Source of the DNA: Opisthocomus hoazin
Lineage: Eukaryota; Chordata; Aves; Opisthocomiformes; Opisthocomidae
DNA length: 64,000 bases
Assembly (NCBI RefSeq): GCF_030867145.1
Contig: NC_134415.1
Location: 21,616,417-21,680,416 of the forward strand
Direction of reading: 5' to 3'
Shown: positions 57,201-64,000 of the stretch, in pieces
Layout: every line of letters begins with the position of its first letter
How positions within the stretch are numbered: position 1 is the stretch's first letter
The notes under the pieces: generated by a model
What the model saw: only the letters and a program-made list of their open reading frames with translations
The model's database searches: none
What the model was told of the DNA's origin: nothing
Translations under genes and position numbers: made by a program

Positions 57201-60200
57201 ACTCTCTGAATTTTTCAGCCTGGGCCGTATAATGTCATAACCCTTTGCAGGGAAGGAGGGGGGAGCGTCCCCAGGACGCCGGCTTCCTGGCACTGCCGCT
57301 CGCAAGGCACCACTAATGCAGGAGCGTTTGGCAAGCGGCAATTTGGACTGACACAGCACTGCCATAAAACAGCTCCTTGTCCGATTCTGCAATCCGAGCC
57401 CTGTTACGCTGATCGCTACCTTTGATTTTTCAGTCGCCTACACCTGTGGCCTGTAGCTTCTGAACACGCAAAACGCGATGCGGTGATTGTTCCCTGGCTC
57501 CAGGGGAAAAGTGCGCTGCAGACCCCTCTGTCTCTCCGCAGGCTTCTGGGGATGCAGCTTGCCTTGCTAAAGAAAGCAGAATTGTCCTGCTGTGGGTTGC
57601 TCGCACAGGTTTCCCAGGGAGTGCAAAAAGCTGCTGATTTGGGCCCAGCATCTATTTTTAATTTCTAGAAAAGGCTGTGAGAATGCAGGGTAAGTGCTCT
57701 TCCATTGTATTCTAAAAATGAAGTAAGCTGATCTAAATCCATCTCTAAATTCCTGTGAGGAGGACTGTTCCAAGGAGGTATGAATTATACATTGAAAAAG
57801 CCCAGGGTTTGTGAATTATGATTTTTTTTCGGCAAAACTTTCTTTTTGAGGACCATGCAGCTGCTTACATGTCTGAAAAGCTTTTTGGTATAGAGAGAAA
57901 TAACCAGCTGGAAGATGGAGCCTAGTAAGATGGATTTTAGAGCATTAGAGACAAGGACAGAATATTCCTTTATTTATACATAAAATTGCCTTTAAGTGAT
58001 CAGAATTCATCCCAGTTTTAATGCGGGTTTAAATATTGTCCAAATCCTACGTCTTGCCATGTGGTGATGCTAAACTATTTTCCTAGACAGTCTCAACAGA
58101 ACACTCCCTCTCTCCTCTCCATCACCCCAGGAACCTCAACTTGCTGGCTGCTTCATGGTTTTCTAAAACTAGAAGTCCCTGAATTTTCTATATAAAACAT
58201 TATTTTAGCATCTGTAACAACAGAACATGGATTCAACTGACTGTAAGCAGCATCGGCGAGCACAGCTTCACTTAAACGCCTTACACCAGTTGCTCATCCA
58301 CTGTGGACCTCCTAAGAAGTGGCAGGGTAACTGCCATGGGCAAGCCCTTTCACTCCTTACCCACGAGAAATCACGAGGCTGTGGCGCATTCCTGTGCCAG
58401 TTCCTTTCTCACTGTCAGTGACCTTATGAACAGCACTCTTCCCGCACAGGACTTCCACTTTCTCCAGGAAAGGAATCTACCCCATTTTCGGTGACTGCAG
58501 CCATGAACAATCAGGATTTTCCACTCTTTCAGATACAGGCAATCAAAGGAAAAAAAGTAAAATTCACCCTGGCACGGGGGATCTGGTCAGATCCTCTGCA
58601 GAACCTGCTCTTAGGAAAGAGGAGTTCTTTCAATTAATTTTTACAGAAGAATATGACCATCAGTAAACCTGTTCTCATATGGAAAACAGACTATGGAATA
58701 GAGATGGTTTAATATAGTAATCCATATCGTATCAGACACGTCTTTTCATTGACTAACTATATAAATCCTGCCTGGGCAAGAAAGACCAAGCAGTTAAGTG
58801 TCCCATTCCCTGTCACGTTTTACAAATAAACCCCAAAAGCACGTTCGTCAGTCCAGTGTTGAGCAACAGCTTCGTAAGATAGAAGACTAAGCCTTCACGC
58901 TGGCTCCTCAAGATTAATTCCCAGCATGCAACTTCTCAAAAGACAAAGTGCCAGAGTACCGGTGCCATCATGTGAACATTGAACAAACACACCATGATGA
59001 AAGAGTTTCTGGAATTAAAGGAGTTCCTAAGAGTCTTCTGCACCTCATTTTATGTCAAGTCCTGATCTGTTGGAGCTAACAGCTTCCATTGAAGAACATG
59101 GTAAAACACTCAACAATTTCACTGTAGCAGATGTTAAGGCAGCTGAAAAACTGCCTACAGTTTTTCATTCTTGAGTGAGGACTATGTAAACCATCTCGCT
59201 GCCCGTGGCTGGGCTATCTGTTGGTCGTAACTAAAGATGCAGCCCAAGTCACGCCTGGCATCCATCCCTTATTGACTCCGCCGCTGCATCCCAACTGGAA
59301 ATCAGACCAACAAGGAACTAGCATGAAGTCCTACAGATGATCTTCTGGCATTCACAGCTACACGTCATTTAGAGTGCAAGCTGCCTGAGGCACTTTCAGT
59401 CTGCAATAAGCTCACCTAGGATGCTGACGGATGTTCCTTTGCTCTAGAGAATAATGCTGCCACCTGCATTTTTATACACAGAGCGGTGATGCTGCCCACT
59501 GCAAAGAGTTCCTGCACATGCCACAACATGGATGCAGCACAGAGCAGGATTAAACCAGACTGAGCACAGCAGCCGCTATCGTGTCAAATGACACAACCTC
59601 TTCAGAACTGTGGGAAGTGTCATGTAGCGTTCGGACACGTTTTTTTTAACAAATCATCCACCCACCAATCCAAACCAACAGACCACAGAACAGAGTGGTT
59701 AAAAGATACAGTGTCCCTCCTCTCTGCCCTCATTTTGCACTTTTTCTAATTAGAGGAGGGGCGGTTTTGTTAGAAATGTAACTGCTATTTTGGAGGTTTA
59801 AAATAAAGTCCTGAAGCTCTATCCCAAAGCATACATTTTAGTAATGTTAGTTTTTATAATTTGTAACAAAACTGCAGCATTTGGAATCAGTGTGCTTTAC
59901 ATTATTCCTCAAAACCCAGGTTCCAGGAGTCTCATGATTATATAAAGAAAAATCACATCCTTTTCACCTTCAAATGAAAGATTAATTTCTACTCCCCCAC
60001 AGACATAGAGAAAACTTGAATACATGAAGCCCAAAGGCTTAAAGAAAACCCACATCCAGCAAAGGGCAAAAGAAAAAGTCCCAAACCATTTTGATTCCCT
60101 GGATTTTTCAGGTAGTGGCGTCTGCGGACAGGAACAGCTGACTCCTCATTTTGAATGCCTGGGGCTGACAAAACCTCGGTATGGCTGAAGTAAGTTTTAC

Positions 60201-63200
60201 GTCCACTTTGTCCATGTGTTCTCAATAAAGGAGCTGGAACAAAGCTACTGAACTCAGCAAGAGGGTGCCCGCTAACAGAGAGCTCTGGCTCAGACCCGAA
60301 CACACGTTACAAGCCCTTCTGCATTGCGGGTCTGCGCTACGGAGGCAGAACTCCAGTCTAAACTGTATTCAGTTTGTTTTAAGATGTAGTATGGAGGATA
60401 CATTAGAAGTTAGGATATAAATGAAAAATAGCGCACTTTTTATACTTTCCAGATTTACCAAAACATAAAGAGCTCTTTGCAAAGCAAACAGATTTCAATC
60501 AAGAAGTCTGGCTATGGCCCTGCCAAAAATTCCCAGGGTCTCCTATGCTGTCTATCAGAAAAACTCTGCCAGCTCATGTCACCGTACCCCGCTGGCCCAT
60601 TCCCTCACGCTTGCCTCCCACAGTACAGCTGCAGGGTATGTGATACTCCGCTGAGCGCAGGTGCACACCCCATCTTAAAACAAAGTTGGGAAGTGAGAGG
60701 ATACACAATAACATTGTGCTGTAAGAGCAATAATTATTGCTCGTATTCGGTGTTGCCTTTTTAGCTGGTGATGTCTGGATTGCATTGAAAGATGTCACTG
60801 TATCTCAAAGAAATTATAAATGAGCAAAATTCGGAGAGAACTCGGTCACAAACTAAAAGATGTCTACTGACTCTGAACCCAGGAAAAAGGGATTTTTACT
60901 TGACCACATAATCAATGTTTAGCAAGAGTCTCTTTAGGTCAGTAGTCTTCATAAAAATTGCTTTTGACATATCAAAAATTGAAGTTTCACAGAACCTCTC
61001 ACACTTGGTTTGCTCGGGGTTCTTTACTTTGGTCTGCCATTCATTTACTGTTAATCTGGTAAAGACATTCTTGATCTCCATTTTCAAACACATCCCTTAC
61101 ATTGGATTTTAACATAACTCAGTGCCGCTATTCAGAAGTGCTGTGGGGCTTTCGACACTCTGAAAATGAAACATAACTGTCTTGAGTTTCCGACATATAT
61201 TTAGCAGATGCTTTTGGGAGCTCAGAGCAGTATCTGCCTCCCATCCCAAGATTCCCCGTCCGGCAGTAACAATACTTACCTATCTTTCTAGGAACACCAC
61301 GACACTTTGAAAGCCTGAATCACAGCTCACAACAAGGCGTTTGAATGTGAGCTTTGCACTGGGATTATTGTTGTTGGAAGGCCACTTCTAACAGCGCATC
61401 TGAAGGTAAGAGTCCCCTTCCTTTTAAAGGGAAAGCCTGTCTTTCCTTAAACACTTGTCTAGAGAACTCTCGACACAGAGATTGTAAGCTCAGGCACTTC
61501 ACCTCCTTCTGCGTTGAAAAACTTAAATTTCAAAGGGAGAATCTAGGCACGTTTTTATTTTATCTGCATGCAGCCAGTTGTTGCTGCAGAGCCATTAAAT
61601 CTAGGTGGCTGGCAGCACCCTGAAGCACAGAGTGGCTTCAGCGGAGGCCGAGCTATTCGCAGGCCAGCACACCGGCCGGGAGCGAGCCCGTGGGCTCGCA
61701 GCGTCCCAGCACCAGCTGCTAGCTTGGCTGGGACAACGAACAAAGAGCGAGGGAAAACGCATGTGGGAGGAGGGCGGCGCAGGGGGCAACAGAAAGGGGA
61801 CACGATGTTAATCGCTAACATTTCATTTTTGGATCTGCCGAGATCACGTTTCGGTGTTCACAACTCTACGGTAACGGGTGGCCGGCTTTGCGCTGTGTGA
61901 GACCGTGCGTGCAGGTCCCAGGCTCGCACCTGGCGCTGCGGCCGCCTGGTAGGTGCAGCTCGGAGGAGTAACGTGGTGTGAGGAGGGACGTTGCTGCTTC
62001 ACAAAGGACCGGCCAAAATGATCAGCAGCTGCCTCTCCTTTCAGCAGGATGCTGGACCAGGGCTACCTACCAAAGCCGAGACAAACAGCCACCAAGGAGT
62101 ACAAAGATTACTGCTATTTCTTGTTTCATTTATAACAACCACCGCAAGTTTGGTGACCGTGCATTTTACTAACCACACCTCCAACCCTCTCCTTCCCACA
62201 GGCACATTCACAGTCATAACCATCTCTTTTTACACCTGGCCTTAAAGCACGCACTGATCTTGCTAATATTTGAGTTAGCTCTACACACTTCAGCAGCCCG
62301 GCCAGCTTTAATTTAAAATTGCTTTTAAGTTCAGGGCCTCCGTCACAAGCAAAAGATCAGTGTATCTGAATTAAGATGGCTGCAGCTGCAACCAGAGTAG
62401 CCATTGGTACGTGAGCTGAGAGGAACCATGAAGTGGCTTGGTCTGCTCTGGTGCTTAGCTTGTTCTGTGGCTACTGTTTTGGTGACAGTTGAGGAGGCTC
62501 AGAGAGCTTTACTCTATCAGACCTACAGCTTGTCCTACATGTATTAGGGCCTTTAAGTCAGAGAAATAAAAATGAAAGCCAAGGAACACAGGCTACCTCA
62601 GCGTTGTCTGGCCAGGCCACGCTAGTATCACAACAGTAAGTGATGCTAAGGGATATAAATGTCATTACTGGGCACTGCACCACAGTTAAGATTCACTCTG
62701 CTCCTTCCGTACCCCGCTCTGCACTGCCCAGATGCCAGCTTGGTGCCAAACCAGCACCAGAGAGCCACGCTATGCCCCAGCAACTCTCTGCACAGGCTCT
62801 GCTCCTGTATCCCCCCCATCCCCCCTCCAGGTCTCGACACTCCTTCACAGCAAAGGCACAGGAGCAGAGCAAGGCCTCCACCTCTGTGTGGTCAGAACAC
62901 ACCCGAGGAAAGGGTCACCATGAATGAAAACCCCACAGCAGAAGGGACTGAGAGGAGGGTGGACCCCAACTGCCATTTTAAGCAGCAGCCCCCAATACGT
63001 AGTGAATCCCCAAGAGGTAACTCCCATGTGTCCTCCTGCTTATCCCAATCATTTGGTACGTGGCAAGCGGACATGCAGCACACCTCTTCCTTAGTGCTGA
63101 CAGATATTTCTCCAAAAGTTTTAGTATCACAAGAGCTGGCAGTATTATTTTTGGTATTATGGAAGATCGAAATGATAATCACTTGTCACTAGTTCAAAAG

Positions 63201-64000
63201 CACTCTAATGCATGAAGTTAACAGACCCTGATGAAGCCACGGTTTGCTTCCCAGGGTGATTTTGCCACGTCCCCCTGCTCAGCGAAGAGCAGTACCAGCA
63301 TGCAGTTAGTCTCCCGGAGCAAGAGAGGCTACTGCAAAGCCAAAGGCATCCAGGCATCAGTATCGCAAGCACCTCATGTTTAAACTTCGGTGCACTGATG
63401 CTCCCAGCTCCAGGCGAGGTGGGTAGGTTCCACAGTTCTCACCTTCCTGGGGGAACCAGGATGCACTCCAAGCCCACCCAGCCTCGGTGCATGGCTATGT
63501 GCGGCAGCAGAGCTGAAAGGAGCTGCCGGCTCCACCTCGGAGAGGAATTGCTGGAGGAACGTCCTCTCGGCCACCACCGGCACCAAATTCCCACCCGCTT
63601 CCCTGCCTCCACAGCTGCAAACCCAGCTGGGCTCCGAGAGCCTCCGCGGCCCAGCAGCTGTACCGCCTGCTTGCTGCTGAGCCAGGGCCTCGGTATTCTC
63701 AGCCAGAGAAAAGCCTGCCTGAACTCACACACCCCCAAAGGGGGGAAGGTCTGTCTGCGTGTAAACTGAAGTTCGTGAACCACCAGTGGCGTTTTTCCCT
63801 GCTATATATAACCTGGGGAAAAATGGGATTTTAATAGATTTATTCTCAACCTACTTTAAACTCACAAAGATATGAGGCATTACATCATCGCTATAGTTAT
63901 GACACGTGACCCTCTGTGTGTTGTGAAGAAGCGAGCTAGAAATGAGTCCTGGATGCCATGAACTCAAAAGCATGCGACTCCTCTGCCAGAGAAGTCTGTC
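51291..64000. other. RHOQ: RHOQ intron 2 (inferred) to window edge
   Basis: No match to the RHOQ exon 1 or 2 peptide (P-loop GDGAVGKT, DTAGQ) was found on the minus strand. GC-richer pockets at about 56950-57350, 61600-61980 and 62690-63740 hold no recognisable exon or clear CpG island. The rest is AT-rich, with no repeat I can name. Confidence 0.6.

Noticed and set aside
56950..57350. GC-richer pocket considered as RHOQ exon 1 or promoter
   Set aside because: No P-loop, switch I or DTAGQ peptide on the minus strand. The same holds for the pocket at 61600-61980.
1..64000. CRISPR arrays, bacterial operons, prophage
   Set aside because: The window is vertebrate nuclear DNA with spliced genes; no regularly spaced repeat array was seen apart from the LTR tandem units.

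Overview
This is a eukaryotic, almost certainly avian, nuclear window. It has GT-AG introns, AATAAA poly(A) signals, a CpG-island promoter, CR1 LINE fragments with the bird-typical tail, and two solo LTRs of families I recognise from bird genomes (family match is from memory, not a search). The species cannot be named from the sequence.

Three protein-coding genes can be reconstructed exon by exon: CRIPT (minus, 22523-28103, 5 coding exons, 101 aa, complete), PIGF (plus, 28585-48948, 5 coding exons plus a likely non-coding first exon, 219 aa, complete) and the 3' part of RHOQ (minus, 49388-51290, 3 exons, 138 C-terminal residues). The order RHOQ-PIGF-CRIPT matches the mammalian block (human 2p21) in order and relative orientation. 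CRIPT and PIGF are head to head on one CpG island around 28.1 kb. PIGF and RHOQ are tail to tail, with stop codons 439 bp apart and poly(A) signals facing each other.

Layout: 1-22.4 kb is gene-poor DNA downstream of CRIPT, holding two solo LTRs (1719-2779 and 13351-13760, each with a 5-bp target-site duplication), an old CR1 fragment, a short tandem-repeat patch and one unassigned exon-like segment. 22.5-28.1 kb is CRIPT, whose intron 4 carries two CR1 copies. 28.1-49.2 kb is PIGF, with a CR1 copy, a perfect 25-bp inverted repeat and an old SINE-like fragment in its introns. 49.2-51.3 kb is the 3' half of RHOQ. 51.3-64 kb is read as RHOQ intron; exons 1-2 were not found and probably lie beyond the right edge.

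The three proteins do not form one pathway: CRIPT is a zinc-binding PSD-95 partner also found in the minor spliceosome, PIGF is an ER membrane subunit of GPI-anchor ethanolamine-phosphate transfer, and RHOQ (TC10) is a Rho GTPase. Their proximity is conserved synteny plus a shared promoter. I found no operon, CRISPR array, phage, or evidence of a new multi-gene system. The features most worth checking are the intronic palindrome at 33811-33864, the symmetric ETS-site promoter core, the abutting PIGF/RHOQ 3' ends and unexplained protein-like blocks in PIGF intron 4.
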